The position numbers and the translations under genes were made by a program. From the NCBI GenBank assembly GCA_022447885.1, contig JAKUTA010000090.1:1-5730 (forward strand): a stretch of DNA of 5,730 nucleotides, given 5' to 3'. Shown piece after piece: positions 5,537-5,730 of the stretch; the stretch's first letter is position 1; each line of letters starts with the position of its first letter. This DNA comes from Candidatus Poseidoniales archaeon (GTDB lineage Archaea; Thermoplasmatota; Poseidoniia; Poseidoniales; Thalassarchaeaceae). A model generated the notes under the pieces. The model ran no database searches and was not told the DNA's origin. It saw only the letters and a list, made by a program, of their open reading frames with translations.

Positions 5537-5730
5537 ATGAGCGGAGTGTCTGGATTGAAATTGAACAGCATCCTGAGTTTGCTGCTGGTGGCGATGTTCG
5601 TGCTGGGCGGATTCGCCTCGCTCACCTCGCTCGAAACTGCAGCGAATGCACAGGCCGAAGAAGATGCAGACATGAACGCAGTCGATTCCGCTGTCAAATC
5701 GGGATCAGACAGTGTCGCAGGCCCCGACGC
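5537..5730 (+). CDS. Secreted or membrane-anchored protein, N-terminal part only
   Basis: The frame is open from the ATG at 5537 to the window edge (64 codons and two bases), so only the N-terminus is visible. It starts MSGVSGLKLNSILSLLLVAM, with a hydrophobic core at about residues 11-27, and probable signal-peptidase cleavage near residues 38-41 after ANAQA. The mature part opens with acidic and Ser/Asp-rich sequence (EEDADMNAVDSAVKSGSD), fitting a flexible linker or the acidic surface of an exported protein. There is no lipobox cysteine in the visible part. The family is not recognisable from this fragment. The gene diverges from the glycosyltransferase, and glycosylation of this product is possible but unproven. 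Confidence 0.7.
   Translation, partial: MSGVSGLKLNSILSLLLVAMFVLGGFASLTSLETAANAQAEEDADMNAVDSAVKSGSDSVAGPD

Noticed and set aside
5461..5697. 78-codon minus-strand frame opposite the right-edge gene
   Set aside because: It is Ser/Ala-rich and antisense to a convincing signal-peptide frame starting at 5537.

Overview
The window looks like a piece of a fairly GC-rich archaeal chromosome. The best evidence is the tRNA-Gly(TCC) gene: it has A at the discriminator position, no encoded CCA, and an archaeal/eukaryal-style D-arm, whereas bacterial tRNA-Gly normally has U73. Ribosome-binding sequences before several genes match the archaeal 16S tail complement (GGTGATCC, AGGTGAT). The ABC exporter resembles euryarchaeal ones, and secreted proteins with short signal peptides are present. 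A marine euryarchaeon of the Poseidoniales (Marine Group II) type is my inferred best guess. It rests on style, not on a database match, and a high-GC actinobacterium is the main alternative.

Layout from left to right. Minus strand, 38-1088: a small two-helix membrane protein (864-1088) is followed after 49 bases by a secreted, probably beta-rich protein of unknown function (38-814). Minus strand, 1289-1359: tRNA-Gly(TCC). Plus strand, 1479-4116: a complete half-size ABC exporter and, four bases after its stop, a protein with a reduced formylglycine-generating-enzyme (FGE/SUMF1)-like domain plus two C-terminal membrane helices; these two form an operon. Minus strand, 4135-5379: a family 2 glycosyltransferase with C-terminal membrane helices, followed by a possible 28-residue single-helix microprotein. 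Plus strand, 5537-5730: the start of another secreted or membrane-anchored protein, cut off by the window edge and divergent from the glycosyltransferase.

Most of the products are placed at or outside the membrane: an exporter, a membrane-bound FGE-like partner, a membrane glycosyltransferase and two secreted proteins. This suits a cell-envelope or surface-modification neighbourhood, although only the exporter/FGE-like pair is physically coupled. No mobile element, CRISPR array, rRNA or replication origin is visible. No stretch longer than about 200 bases lacks a gene. I found no clear new defence or mobile system; the most unusual items are the exporter-coupled degenerate FGE-like membrane protein and the microprotein candidate.
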